A model generated the notes under the pieces. It searched no databases, was not told the origin of the DNA, and saw only the letters and a program-made list of their open reading frames with translations. Below are positions 21,186 through 31,129 of a DNA stretch of 64,000 nucleotides, piece after piece; within the stretch, counting starts at the first letter, position 1; each line of letters starts with the position of its first letter. Source of the stretch: Vanessa cardui (Eukaryota > Arthropoda > Insecta > Lepidoptera > Nymphalidae). Location: NCBI RefSeq assembly GCF_905220365.1, contig NC_061135.1, positions 637,501-701,500 on the forward strand. The letters are read 5' to 3'. The position numbers were made by a program, and so were the translations under genes.

Positions 21186-21430
21186 TCCTTACTATCCTAT
21201 TATGAATGCGAAAGTACCTAATTCTGTCTGTTCCCTCTTCGCACTTAAACCGCTGAACCGTTTTTGATGACATTAACTTTGGAGATAGTTTAAGTCTCCG
21301 GGAAGCCTATAGGCTACTGTTTAATTTGATTCGTTAAGGGATATTATGGACAGCGACGGTTTGTTTAAAGTCTTTCGGTAGTCTTTAGGTAAAGTTCTAT
21401 AATTTTTTTGGATAAATCCGCAGGTTCTAG
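21186..21430 (+). mobile_element. Helitron-like element, diverged Hel-K type
   Basis: It starts with TC after A at 21185 and ends CGCAGGTTCTAG before T at 21431, fitting A/T insertion. Inside are CGAAAGTACCTAATTCTGTC, AAACCGCTGAACCGTTTTTG and TAGGCTACTG, the conserved order of Hel-K. A 3' hairpin is weak. It has no coding capacity. Confidence 0.55.
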
Positions 21431-22055
21431 TTGTATTATATGTACTTAAAATTAGAGTTTTATTGATAATAATAATATCAATAAAATTCTTTATTCGCTG
21501 ATCAAAATGCTTATAATTAACTTATTTCGGCCAATTGTCATTCGATACAGGCCTTTCCTAGAAACATGGTGTTAAATGCTCAGCATATAATTTTCCATGT
21601 GAAGTATACACTGAGAAGACATTCACCTGTACCCTCTCGTAAGTAATAAGTGAAAAGGAAGTAAAATCTTTGTTCCAACATAAATATAACCGAAATTTCA
21701 GTTGAACGTGAATGTTCCGAATTCAAATCACGGAAGGATTAGAGGAGTTGCGCAAGAACTCCATTCAAATGCACTCAAGCCCCCGGTCTGAATTATTCCT
21801 TTCGTATTTCACTCTCCCCACCCATCAAATGTATCAACCGTTCAACCATTACAGCGTGTTACCAATCGCGATAGTTAATTGGAATTTCAGTGAGTTATTG
21901 ACAAATATTGGTGTTTTAAAATTGTTTCCACGTCGACGTTTCGCATCCCTATTCGAACGTAAATATTAATTGCCAATTGTATATTGCTTTAGTTTACACT
22001 GGCTTTATTATTATTTTTTATTTATTTTATACCCTTTATATTTTTACTTTAGAAC
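21431..22055. other. Unassigned; short imperfect hairpin
   Basis: TTTTATTGATA and TATCAATAAAA face each other around 21457-21487 with a loop of ATAATAA. Otherwise nothing is recognised. An 85-codon frame at 21712-21969 has no motif. Confidence 0.35.
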
Positions 22056-22057
22056 TG

Positions 22058-22225
22058 TTATGGTTTAGTAGTGAGAAAGTGTGTAACTTAACCCACGATT
22101 CGGAGATCAAACCTGGGTCGACCAATTAATGTTCATGCCAAAAGTTTCCGACCCGCATTCCAATAGCTTAGTGAATTGATCTCCAAATCTTTAACCAGCA
22201 GTGAAAGATTTGTAGATTACACTTT
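22058..22225 (+). mobile_element. Possible third tRNA-headed SINE
   Basis: TGGTTTAGTAGTG matches an A box and GATCAAACC, about 40 bases on, matches the B box consensus GWTCRANNC. Downstream, GACCCGCATTCCAATAGC and AACCAGCAGTGAAAGATTT are reminiscent of a diverged SINE-A body, and the end TTACACTTTACTC of an A1 tail. It could be an old SINE-A relative. Confidence 0.35.
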
Positions 22226-22779
22226 ACTCTTAACATTTTGTACCTACTATCTTAATGTATTCTATACAAATCAAACTAAAAATATGTTTATTTTAATTAA
22301 TTAAATAATAGGCGAACTGTCAAATCAGTCATACGATGAAAAATTTTTAGCCCCGCCTTTAGACATTATCGCTATCAGAAATAGGAACAATTTCATCATC
22401 ATCGTCAGGAGTTATGTCCCTCATGCCAGTTATTATTGCCATTTAAGCCGCTGATTGTTAATTCATAATAATTTGGAACGACTGAGTTATTTCTCAATCA
22501 CAAATTTTCTAATAAGTATATTTGATTATTTTTATGATGTACCAGACAATATGATGAAAGAACTTCTAGTTAGTTAGATTTCCACACAATATATGCACAT
22601 AAATTGTATATGTTGCGTTTCTTCCCAAAGCCTCTCGATAAAGAATGCAAAACAGTTGAATTTTTTCGGGCATGTATAAGCTTTCTTACAATTGAGCTAC
22701 CCAATGTTAAGTACCCACTATACAAAGACATTTGCGTCGTATAAAATTTTAACCACTACGTAAATACCTAATGTGTCAC
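22226..22779. other. Unassigned AT-rich stretch
   Basis: No repeat or gene recognised. Confidence 0.45.
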
Positions 22780-22937
22780 CAAACTTGGGCATTGAGGTGT
22801 TCCATCTCTTATGCCTGGAGTTACGCTGGCTCCATCAACCTTCAAACGAGAACACAGACATACTGAATATTGCTGCTTGGCGATACAATTTATAACTAGT
22901 GGTGTTACCTAATCAGATGACTTTAAGAAGCATAGAA
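22780..22937 (-). mobile_element. Rep-C 5' half, diverged
   Basis: CCTGGAGTTACGCTGGCTCC, AAACGAGAACACAGACATAC, TTGCTGCTTGGCGATACA and GTGGTGTTACCTAATCAG follow the complement of Rep-C. Confidence 0.6.
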
Positions 22938-23698
22938 AAGTAAAATTTAAATTATCTTAAAGAATAATGAAAGAAAAGGGCTTGTCAGAGCATATTTGAA
23001 TAAAAGGCTTTCATGTGACGAGAGTACGATATACCAAAATATCTTAAGAGGTAAGGAATAAATTCCAGCCGTCGCTCCGCCCTCATCTGCCCGTAACTTT
23101 TTAATTACGTCACATTCCAGGCAGCCCTGTAATTTCTTGCTAAATATTTTATGTTAATTGAGCTAGCTCAAAGACTTCTAACCTTGTGTAGTGCCCTACA
23201 AAGGGTTGCTTTTTCAAAGTAATTTACGAACAGTCTGATGATCTTTATTAAGCGATTTTTAATGTCGAACTTTGTTGACCAATTTTGTCAAACCTCGCTC
23301 AAATTTATTTGAAATGGATATCCTTATAAACGTCGCCAAAATACTTTTTAGAAATAAAAAAATGTTTATAAAATTTATTTCGCAGCCGAAAACAGGTATC
23401 TTGTATCAGGTAACGATATTCAAGGAAAAAATATGATATGCTATATAGCATTCTACTAAGATAGGACAGAAGAACTCTGTTGATACAAGGAGTAATTTTG
23501 ACGCAGTCTTGCTAGAAACGCTCCTTGTTAGAACAGTCAATCTGATCCTGTCATATAACATTCAAAAGTTATAACAGGCGATTCAAATCACTAAATGAAA
23601 ATATATTGTTATAATAATATATTGATATTAAATTTAGTATAAAAACTTAGAATTATAAAACTTGAACAACATGCTGGTGAATAGAATAATGAATATAT
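22938..23698. other. Unassigned AT-rich stretch
   Basis: No element recognised. Nothing suggests exons. Confidence 0.45.
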
Positions 23699-23930
23699 GG
23701 TTCCAGCAAATGGTTTTTATGGTTAGACCACTCCGACGTACCTGGATCGATTCCCGGCCTATTCGATGCAGAAAAAGTTCATTACTTTTTTATGTTGTCT
23801 TGTGTCTAAGCGTTTGTGGTACCGTCGTTACTTCTAATTTTTCATAACACATCTGCTTTAGCTACTTATATTGGGATGTATGCAGAGTATTGTATATGAT
23901 GTTGTCCAATACGTTTTATTATTATTAAAA
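23699..23930 (+). mobile_element. SINE-B, 5' end eroded
   Basis: GGTTTTTATGGTTAGACCAC and B box GGATCGATTCCCGGCC lie in the head. The body has TATGTTGTCTTGTGTCTAAG, GTGGTACCGTCGTTACTTCT and CTTATATTGGGAT. The tail is TTTTATTATTATT. The first part of the head, including the A box, is unrecognisable. Confidence 0.75.
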
Positions 23931-24005
23931 AAGACATCAGTAGTCTACCTTAAACTCTAGACACTTGTGCAGTAAAAATATTAATGGACATGTGTGTGCG
24001 TAAAA

Positions 24006-24300
24006 GAGCTGAGATGGCCCAGAGGTTAGAACGGGTGTATCTTAACCGATGATTGCGGGTTCAAGCCCAGGCAAGCACCACTATATATGTGCTTAATTTG
24101 TGTTTATAATTCGTCTCGTGCTCGGCGGTGAAAGAAGACATCGTGAGGAAACCTGCATATGTCTAATTTCAAAATTCTGCCACATGTGCATTCCACCAAC
24201 CGGCATTGGAACACCGTGGTGGAATATGTTCCAAACCCTCTCCTTAATAGACGAAGAGGCCTTAGCCCAGCAGTGGGTAAATTTACAGGCTGTTTCTTTA
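24006..24300 (+). mobile_element. SINE-A, subfamily A1, full length
   Basis: Head GAGCTGAGATGGCCCAGAGG, B box GGGTTCAAGCCC, then AGGCAAGCACCACTATATAT. The body contains ATCGTGAGGAAACCTGCATA and a 6-base deletion in the TCATCGAAATTC segment. The 3' end is CCTCTCCTTAATAG with a CTGTTTCTTTACC tail. Three open frames across it are not genes. Confidence 0.88.
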
Positions 24301-24601
24301 CCACTTTATGTATGCACGTGTGTGTGTGTGAGTACAGGTGTATTTTAAAGGAAATAGCGTCACTTCGAATCCGACACGAGTGAGATCTGGCAAAAGACCA
24401 ACATACTTAAAATTGGTAACTTCCTAATTCCAAGCTCATACGTGAAATGTGTTAAAGGAAAAACCAAATATTTGAAATTGGTTCGAACTTGGCATTTATC
24501 TGTATGCGTGAAATCTGCATAACATACGCTAACCCCACGTCGCATTACAGGCAATTACGAATTTAATAATAGCTGTAATTATATAATTACTTTCACACAA
24601 G
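24301..24601. other. Unassigned; short GT-rich run
   Basis: CACGTGTGTGTGTGTGAG at 24316-24333 is a short dinucleotide run; the rest is unrecognised. Confidence 0.4.
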
Positions 24602-24745
24602 GCGAGATGGCCCAGTGGTTAGAACGCGTGCATCTTAACAGGTGATTGCGGGTTCAAATCCAGGCAAGCACCACTATATGTATATATGTGCTTAATTTGT
24701 GTTTATAATTCATCTCGTGCTCGGTGGTGAAGGAAAACATCGTTT
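24602..24745 (+). mobile_element. SINE-A 5' half
   Basis: GCGAGATGGCCCAGTGGTTA opens a perfect head with B box GGGTTCAAATCC. The copy runs normally to CGGTGGTGAAGGAAAACATCG and stops there. A SINE truncated at its 3' side is unusual for target-primed copying, which normally loses the 5' side. Confidence 0.85.
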
Positions 24746-24790
24746 ACTTGGTATGAAGAAAATTTGAGCTCCAAGAAAGGACTTTGGGTA
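24746..24790 (+). mobile_element. Hel-K internal scrap joined to SINE-A
   Basis: TTGGTATGAAGAAAATTTGA and GCTCCAAGAAAGGACTTTGG match the Hel-K interior. The scrap starts immediately after the broken SINE-A, so the junction may reflect Helitron capture or a deletion between neighbours. Confidence 0.5.
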
Positions 24791-24857
24791 TCTTTTTTGT
24801 ACGATACCTATCAAATATTCTTTGTGTTACCAAAGCACCATCAAACTGCGGAACTAA

Positions 24858-24988
24858 CATTATGTCCCCTGTGCCTATAGCTACTCTTACTCACTCCCCT
24901 TTCATCCGTAACACTACAATATTAAGTACTGTTGTTTACCGGTAGGATATCTGATGAGTGGGTTGTATCTAGATGGCATTGTACAAAA
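24858..24988 (-). mobile_element. Rep-C 5' half
   Basis: GGAACTAACATTATGTCCCC, TGTGCCTATAGCTACTCTTA, AACACTACAATATTAAGTAC and ATCTGATGAGTGGG follow the complement of Rep-C. Confidence 0.65.
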
Positions 24989-25440
24989 TATAAAATATAA
25001 TTATTTTGCGAGTATTTTCATAGGGTACACTGGATATTATCAAATATCGCTAGGCAAGCTCGTTTGTTAATAAACCGCAATACGCCAGTTTCCTAAGCGT
25101 TTTCATAACAAAAAAAAATCATTCATATATAAATATATATAAAAAACGGGGCTTGGCGACCCAGCAATAAAAGTTTATTGTAGCGTATGCTGCGATCATA
25201 AAAGGCTCTAGTCCCGCTACCTTTTACGAAAACTAGAACGAATAAAACATAACACACTCGTAATTCAACGCTCTGTTAAGTAACACGATTTCGGATTTAT
25301 TGAGCTGTTACTACGTTTTTGAATTCGACGATAAATATCGAAGATTACGATGAATTTAGAATAATATAGCTGTCCTCATATTATAAACCCTTTACCATTA
25401 AATTGAGGTCATTATTTGTGTCTGTAAGCCACTGCCATAG
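24989..25440. other. Unassigned stretch
   Basis: AAAACGGGGCTTGGCGACCC at 25144-25163 resembles a Helitron-type CGAAGC/GGGTCGC end read backwards, but no CTAG terminus is present. Nothing else is recognised. Confidence 0.3.
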
Positions 25441-25541
25441 AACTGCATCATCATTATCCGCCCGTTTTTGTCAACTGCTGGACATAGGCCTCTCTAAGTG
25501 CACGCCACTGTAGTCTTTCTCCGGCATCCATCTCCTGCCTT
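25441..25541 (-). mobile_element. RTE-type LINE 3' end
   Basis: On the minus strand, GGCAGGAGATGGATGCCGGA, GTGGCGTGCACTTAGAGAGG and CCTATGTCCAGCAGTTGACA run into AAAACGGGCGGATAATGATG. This is the ORF end and tail of the element seen at 30140-30403 and keeps a segment deleted there. RTE elements typically end in short trinucleotide-type repeats such as ATGATG. Confidence 0.75.
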
Positions 25542-26005
25542 AGAACTTAAGAAATTAAAATCATTAAGAAATATTTTAATTAACCTAAAGTCCATAGGCT
25601 CCTTCAAATAAATTATACATATTTGAATAAGTTCTCATGTTTCTCTTAAATAACCTAACCTAAAATATTATATAATCAGTCATTTTTCATTTAATTATAA
25701 ATTAACTCAGTAATTAACAGTATAAGTTAACGTCATTTCTTGAACATCTTTTTAGAACTTAGTTCTATTAGGTGGCTTACAGTAGAGTTTCACAGATTGT
25801 CACGTAAGGAAAAGTCTTTAGGGTTGGTATAAATATGACCTCCAGGTGACATTTCCCTCTCTGTCCCTTTTTCTATTGAATATGATTTTTTAATATATAA
25901 TTTTAGATGAACATTTATGCGGATACAATTATTTAAGCTCAATTTTATTATTGTTTTATTTTACACCCGAATTGTGTTACAATTTTATTTCTTGTCATTT
26001 ACTTT
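25542..26005. other. Unassigned AT-rich stretch
   Basis: I recognise nothing. Confidence 0.45.
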
Positions 26006-26245
26006 GACGACCTCCGTGGTCGAGTGGTGTGTACACCGGTTTTCAAGGGTACGCCACTCCGAGGTCCCGGTTCGATTCCCGGCCGAGTCGATATAGATAA
26101 TCATTAGTTTTCTATGTTGTCTTGGGTCTGGGTGTTTGTGGTACCTTCGTTACTTCTGATTTTCCATAACACAAGTGCTTTAGCTACTTACATTGGGATC
26201 AGAGTAATGTATGTGATATTGTCTCATATTTATTTATTTTATTTA
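26006..26245 (+). mobile_element. SINE-B, well preserved
   Basis: Complete head GACGACCTCCGTGGTCGAGT, ACACCGGTTTTCAAGGGTAC and B box CGGTTCGATTCCCGGCCGAG. The body contains GTTGTCTTGGGTCTGGGTGT, TTGTGGTACCTTCGTTACTT and ACATTGGGATCAGAGTAATG. The tail is TTTATTTATTTTATTTATTT. This is the reference copy for the family here. Confidence 0.9.
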
Positions 26246-27079
26246 TTTATTCTCAAAGGTTGTTAATTTATTCTATTGTTTCGGTTAATTAATACATAAT
26301 ATGTATCGAATGCAAATTGCGGATGTCCCGTGATACAGACGAAAAAGTGATGATAGGGAATTTCTATAGAAACTCAATTCCATATTGGTGGCAACAAATT
26401 TGAATGAATATGATTGTAAATGAATAAATATTTATCTCATCCATCAATAAAGTTTGTAAAGTGCATTGTCAGTACAATAATAACAGTTTCAGAAAAGGAA
26501 ATATGAAGTATATTTCATAAAGAAACAGTCCATTGCAAGAAATTATTAGCAAAGATTTACGATACTGCACTGACAATGGAGTTGTTTCTCCACGCGCCAT
26601 TACACAGTGTGTCCACTTTATTTATACCCGAGGATCCCTAATCCCATGGCATCCAATGATTCTTTATATCGGAGATTAATGACCTAAGTCAGTAGGCCGA
26701 GACTCCCTCGATAAGGAATCTATGTGATTCTAAACGCAACGAGAACTCAGTTTGGGCAAATTGTTTTCCTAAAAGACGGCACTTTGGGATTTCGTCCATG
26801 TTGCTTTATTAGTGTTATAAATTTAAGAGGACAAGGATTGAATTTATTTGTGTTTGAAGTTCCTTAATCACTGAAAAGAAAGTTGGGCGCTTTTTTGTTT
26901 AATCGTATAACCTTCGATTGTTTATGTATCTAAACAGTAATCTACTTACAATGTTGGAGTGCGTAACTGCTACCATATTTGACATTTGCTAAACGTCAAA
27001 CTACTTCACTACTATGCATATTAGTGAACAACTGTTGACGCTATTTTCTTCACTTATTCTCATCATTAACAGTCTATCA
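26246..27079. other. Unassigned stretch
   Basis: Moderately AT-rich, no repeat recognised and no credible frame. Confidence 0.45.
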
Positions 27080-27270
27080 TCTATATAAATATTATAAGTG
27101 TGAAAGTAACTCACTCTGTTTGTCTATCTATAAATAGCCAAATCACTGAACCTAATTTGACGAAATTTGGTAAAATCAAAACTGAACTCCAAGGAAGAAG
27201 ATAGGCTAGTATTTTTATCTAACACATCACAAACAACCCCCAAAAACACGGAGCCGCGAGCGACAAACAT

Positions 27271-27273
<3 letters not shown>
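27080..27273 (+). mobile_element. Hel-K, 3' end replaced by a microsatellite
   Basis: TC at 27080 after A, then TATATAAATATTATAAGTGT and GAAAGTAACTCACTCTGTTT. The interior has CTGAACCTAATTTGACGAAA and ACTCCAAGGAAGAAGATAGG. The 3' part reads ACGGAGCCGCGAGCGACAAAC, equal to the Hel-K hairpin region, but CTAG is missing and a TA run begins instead. Confidence 0.65.

Positions 27274-27331
<58 letters not shown>
27274..27331. repeat. (TA)n microsatellite
   Basis: Nearly sixty bases of alternating TA, placed exactly at the end of the Hel-K copy. Two open frames through it are artefacts. Confidence 0.97.
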
Positions 27332-27333
<2 letters not shown>

Positions 27334-27481
27334 GAAAGTGTTAAAAAAGAAAACGATTACCTTTTTGTTGTTTAACTTTTCATTGATATTAAACATTCTT
27401 TTTAGTTCCTTTTTGTTATAAACGAAAAGATCGTATATCTATAGAACAAATGATTTAAAATCAAATGTTTATTTAACTGAA

Positions 27482-27690
27482 GATAAACAGCTAAGCCCGC
27501 ATAGGCGCTGACCGTTAGGGAGTTACGGTAGCATGCGAAAGCGATCCCGTGGCGCCCGCCGAATTGACGGAGAGGGTACCGCTGGTATTTCAGTGGGCAT
27601 TTCCGTGTAGCAGGGCGCTCTCGGCGGCCAAGGCATCGGCGAGTCTCACATACCTCCCTCACACTTCCACGTGTGAAACGGGTGTTCCAA
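27482..27690 (+). repeat. GC-rich dispersed repeat, copy 2
   Basis: TTACGGTAGCATGCGAAAGC, GAGAGGGTACCGCTGGTATT, TCAGTGGGCATTTCC and GTCTCACATACCTCCC recur in the same order on the minus strand of 1-235. Composition is far above the surroundings in GC. I infer a retroelement 3' region. Open frames of 61-86 codons on both strands have no motif that I know. Confidence 0.5.
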
Positions 27691-27999
27691 GGGAGATAAA
27701 AAAAAAGTTATTTCACATTCCACTGATATTTTAATTTAAAGCCAATTAAAAAGCAAATACATCACTTGTTATTAACCTCAAAATAATTAGGAAATCCCAT
27801 AACATAGCTCATTGCAACCGCAAACCTTAAACACTTACCTATCTAGAATCTAGAAGCGATTCATTAATAATTCATAGTTTTATTAATAAATAATTCATGT
27901 CAGATAAATTGCTAAGCCTTGAAGGGATTTCTGGCGGATTAAAATTAAATGGCGGTGTCTACTATTTGGGCTTACGTGATACTACAATTATTAAAAAAT
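27691..27999. other. Unassigned AT-rich stretch
   Basis: Nothing recognised. Confidence 0.45.
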
Positions 28000-28265
28000 A
28001 AAGTAAAGTAACACCTGGTAAATTTCTCACTGCTGGGCTAAGACCTCCTCTCCCATTAAGGAGAGGGTTTGGAACATATTCTACCACGCGGTTCCAATGC
28101 GTGGCTGAATTTCGATGAAATTAGACACATGCAGGTTTCTCCACAATGTTTTGCTTCACAGCCGTGCACGAGATGAAATATAAAGACAATATTGCACATA
28201 TATGTTTGAACCCGAAATCATCGGTTAAGATGCACGCGTTCTAACCACTGGGCCATCTCAGCTCC
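28000..28265 (-). mobile_element. SINE-A1 with a body deletion
   Basis: The tail is AATAAAGTAAAGTAACACC, then CTCTCCCATTAAGGAGAGGG (A1). The segment around GGGTTGGTGGAATGCACATG is deleted, leaving TGCGTGGCTGAATTTCG. TTTCGATGAAATTAGACACA (A1), head ACTGGGCCATCTCAGCTC and a B box reading TTTGAACCCG on the plus strand are present. Confidence 0.87.
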
Positions 28266-28477
28266 TTATTACACTTATTTATTTGTATATACAAATAAAA
28301 TAAAAGCACTAGCACTAAGTATAAACTCAAGAACAAATAGCAGTGCTCTAAGCTGTGTTACGGGTTGTATAATTAGTACTTTAATTGTAGCGATTTAAAT
28401 TAGCAAGGTAAGTTTATTTGGCAAGTGTATACTGAATTTTGTAGAATTAAAGTTTCAAACGGATTTTTACTTCTTGA

Positions 28478-28600
28478 TTCTTTATTCTAGTAGGCTTTTC
28501 GAAGCACTTTCGAATCTTCATTTAACAACTATATTGAGTGAAGCTACCACCGTTTTGGAAAGTAGATTCTACTGACAAGAAACTCAATTGTATTTAACTA
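28478..28600 (-). mobile_element. LINE-D tail, left arm of an inverted pair
   Basis: TTCTAGTAGGCTTTTCGAAG, GAGTGAAGCTACCACCGTTT and AGTAGATTCTACTGACAAGA are followed by AACTCA. It is the complement of the LINE-D tail, facing the copy that starts at about 28640. Confidence 0.75.
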
Positions 28601-28639
28601 ATTTGACTTAGTATTTTTAAATGTTGAAAAAGAGTAACT

Positions 28640-28783
28640 ACTGAGTTTCTAGCCGGTTCTTCTCAGTAGAATCTACTCCTATCTACTTCCGAACCTGTAG
28701 TAGCTTCACTTAATTGTAAAATGACGATTCAAAAGTGCTTGTAAAACGTAATTAAATGAAGTTTATTTTGATTTTGATTATAA
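28640..28783 (+). mobile_element. LINE-D tail, right arm of an inverted pair
   Basis: CTACTGAGTTTCTAGCCGGT, TCTTCTCAGTAGAATCTACT, GTAGTAGCTTCACTTAATTG and ACGATTCAAAAGTGCTTGTA end in TTTATTTTGATTTTGATT. The two arms are only some 40 bases apart and could fold into a stem longer than 100 bp. Confidence 0.8.
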
Positions 28784-29167
28784 ATAAATATTATCCATTA
28801 AATGTTAATAATGTAATCTATAGTGTACCCCAATTTAAAGAGGAACATCTAAATACTACTATTAGAGCCTAAGAAGCATAGTAACTCGTTCATCTACCAC
28901 CTATTTTATACGCATGCGACTACACATTACCGTTCTGACGATACGCACACACGCAAACAGTAATTACGATAGACCTCTTATTGTTACGAAAAGATCGTTG
29001 TATTCGCTATGTCTTATTACAGACTCTTTTAAATTCCCAACCTATACGCAACTCCAATCCAGCTGTTCATTTTTAAGCATCGATTCTTTGAACTCATCTT
29101 ATACAAGACAACTACAAATGACTGATTGGTCCATATAATAGGTACTTTCCACTTAATCTATATGTTT
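28784..29167. other. Unassigned stretch
   Basis: A 74-codon frame at 28914-29138 has no motif; nothing else is seen. Confidence 0.4.
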
Positions 29168-29497
29168 ACACTATATGTTTTGGTGGTAGGGCTTTGTGCA
29201 AGCCCGCCTGGTTAGCTACCACCCACTCATCCGATATTCTACCGCTAAGCAAAAGTGTGCGGTATTGTTGTGTTCCGGTTTGAAGGGTGATTGAGCCAGT
29301 GTACTGTGTAACTACAGCCACAAGGGATATACACATAGCATCTTAGTTCCCAAGGTTGGTGGCCCATTGACGATGTAAGGAATAGTTTATATATCTTACA
29401 GCGTCATAGTCTATGGGTGATGGTGACTCTAAAAAAAATCTACCGCGTGGTACCCATACGGGTTGGCACAAAGCGCTACCATCAAAACATATAGTGT
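29168..29497. mobile_element. Rep-C followed by an inverted copy of its own 5' end
   Basis: Rep-C runs on the plus strand from GGTAGGGCTTTGTGCAAGCC through TCTATGGGTGATGGTGACTC to about 29432, then stops. After AAAAAAAA the Rep-C 5' end appears on the minus strand (GGGTTGGCACAAAGCGCTAC). The inverted match continues beyond Rep-C into flanking DNA: ACACTATATGTTTTG at 29168 faces CAAAACATATAGTGT ending at 29497. Arms are about 50 bases with few mismatches. Confidence 0.8.
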
Positions 29498-30139
29498 GTA
29501 TCATAAGCAAATATCAAAATTGTTGATTTCAGTTCCGATACCATTAGGTGTACTTGCTTTGTTACACTCGTTTCTTTAAGACGCGCTCAATACTAATCAC
29601 CAAATACCACGCTATGCAATGATTACCCGCGACGCGAGCTGCTATTAAAACATTAGGCCCTGAATTGAAAATGACTTGATTAATAATTTGCGTGTTTATT
29701 TTGATTCTGTCACAAGTATTTTTGTTGCTTTGTACTTTATTCTTAAGTGTTATTAAAATTATAGATTTATTTTATTATCATACTTTAGGTAAGATTTTTA
29801 TTTCGATTGTTACTTATATATGTTCGCAATAAAGTCTAAAACTACTTAGTGGATTTTCATGCTGTTTTCCCTTATAGACAGAGAGATTAATAAGAAAGGT
29901 TTTGATATTAAATAAAAAAAATAATAATATAAAGTTTTGATATTAAAAAATATTAAGACAATTCTTAAACATGTCGAAAAAAATCAATCCCAATTCCTTT
30001 ATTAAGGCTTATTATCTCGATTACTGTGAAGTATATATGTTATCTACACTAATATTATGATGATGTATTTAGATAAATTCCGGAACGAATAAATCAATCA
30101 TATTGTGATTTCACTTGTAGAAATCTGCATTATATCTGA
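29498..30139. other. Unassigned stretch around a Helitron scrap
   Basis: Apart from the Hel-F relic at 29815-29945 nothing is recognised; A/T-rich throughout. Confidence 0.4.
29815..29945 (+). mobile_element. Hel-F internal fragment, diverged
   Basis: GTCTAAAACTACTTAGTGGA, TTTTCATGCTG and GACAGAGAGATTAATAAGAA align with the Hel-F interior in order. Confidence 0.45.
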
Positions 30140-30403
30140 GTGCTATATGCTTTGCAAAGAATCAAAGTCATCGACATAGCCCACCGGATTAGTAAGCTGA
30201 AGTGGCAGTGGGCTGGTCATATTTATCGTAGAACAGACAACCGTTGGGGAAAACGTGAGCTAGAGTGGAGACCGCGTCTCGGCAAACGTAGTGTAGGACG
30301 TCCTCAGGCACGGTGGAGTGACGATATACGCAAGGCGGCAGGCAGGAGCTGGATGCGAGAAGCCGGAGAAAGTGGGACAAAAATGGGCTGATGATGATGA
30401 TAT
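30140..30403 (+). pseudogene. RTE-type LINE, ORF C-terminus
   Basis: The frame 30140-30391 (83 codons) reads RIKVIDIAHRISKLKWQWAG, HIYRRTDNRWGKRELEWRPR and RSVGRPQARWSDDIRKAAGR. From memory this is the C-terminal tail of RTE-type LINE polyproteins, after the reverse transcriptase. No ATG or upstream domain is present, so the copy is 5'-truncated. Comparison with 25441-25541 shows about 35 bases missing after GAGAAAGT. The end is TGATGATGATGAT, a usual RTE tail. Confidence 0.75.
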
Positions 30404-30864
30404 ACTACAATTTATAGTTACTCTATCATGCATATTAGCCAAGCTTAAAAATGTTCATATTACACGTTGGAGAAGAATACTTTATTAAAAAGTAAATCTC
30501 AAGAAAATATCAACGATTTCAAATTATTTAAAAATTTTAAAAAATCGTTCGCTGCGTAAAGGATAAACGAACAATTGTAAAATTAAATTATTTTTTTCTT
30601 ATAAATAAATCGCACCCGTGCGAAGTCTGAGACTATCAGTAGTCTAGCATAAAATACAAATATTTGAAACAGTATTTTAGCAAATAATATCCTTATAACG
30701 AATTATTGCTTGAGCGGAGAATTCAAGAGGAAATAAAACTATTAAAACAGTTTCATCTAGAAGAAAATAACATTTCGTGAGTCCAATTTCATTTTAAAGT
30801 TTGAGCGACATGGAGAAAACCTAATTCCAAATTAATTTTTCAGTTTGTTTCATTTAAATTATAA
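30404..30864. other. Unassigned; possible Helitron-type 3' words
   Basis: CGCACCCGTGCGAAGTCTGA at 30611-30630 resembles a Helitron 3' hairpin, followed 20 bases later by TAGTCTAGC. No further support. Confidence 0.3.
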
Positions 30865-31129
30865 AAACAACAGTCTGTAAATTTCCCACTTCTGGGCTAA
30901 GGCCTCCTTTTCCTTTGAGGAGAAGATTTGGAATACACATGTGGCAGAATTTCTATAAAAAATAGACACATGCAGGTCCCCTCGCGATGTTTTCCTTCAC
31001 CGCCGAGCACGAGATAAATTGTAAGCACAAATTAAGCTTATGAATATTCAGTGTTGTCTGCCTAGGTTTGAACCTGCGATCATCGGTTAAGATGCACGCG
31101 TTCTAACCACTGGTTCATCTCAACTCTTA
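30865..31129 (-). mobile_element. SINE-A with a 3'-body deletion
   Basis: Tail AACAACAGTCTG and CCTTTGAGGAGAAG are A2-like, but AATAGACACATGCAGG is A1-like. About 36 bases are missing between GATTTGGAA and TACACATGTGG, a deletion between two GGAA words. The head AACCACTGGTTCATCTCAAC is complete with B box TTTGAACCTG on the plus strand. Confidence 0.85.

Noticed and set aside
27124..27421. Open frames with a long IY repeat on both strands
   Set aside because: They are translations of the (TA)n microsatellite.
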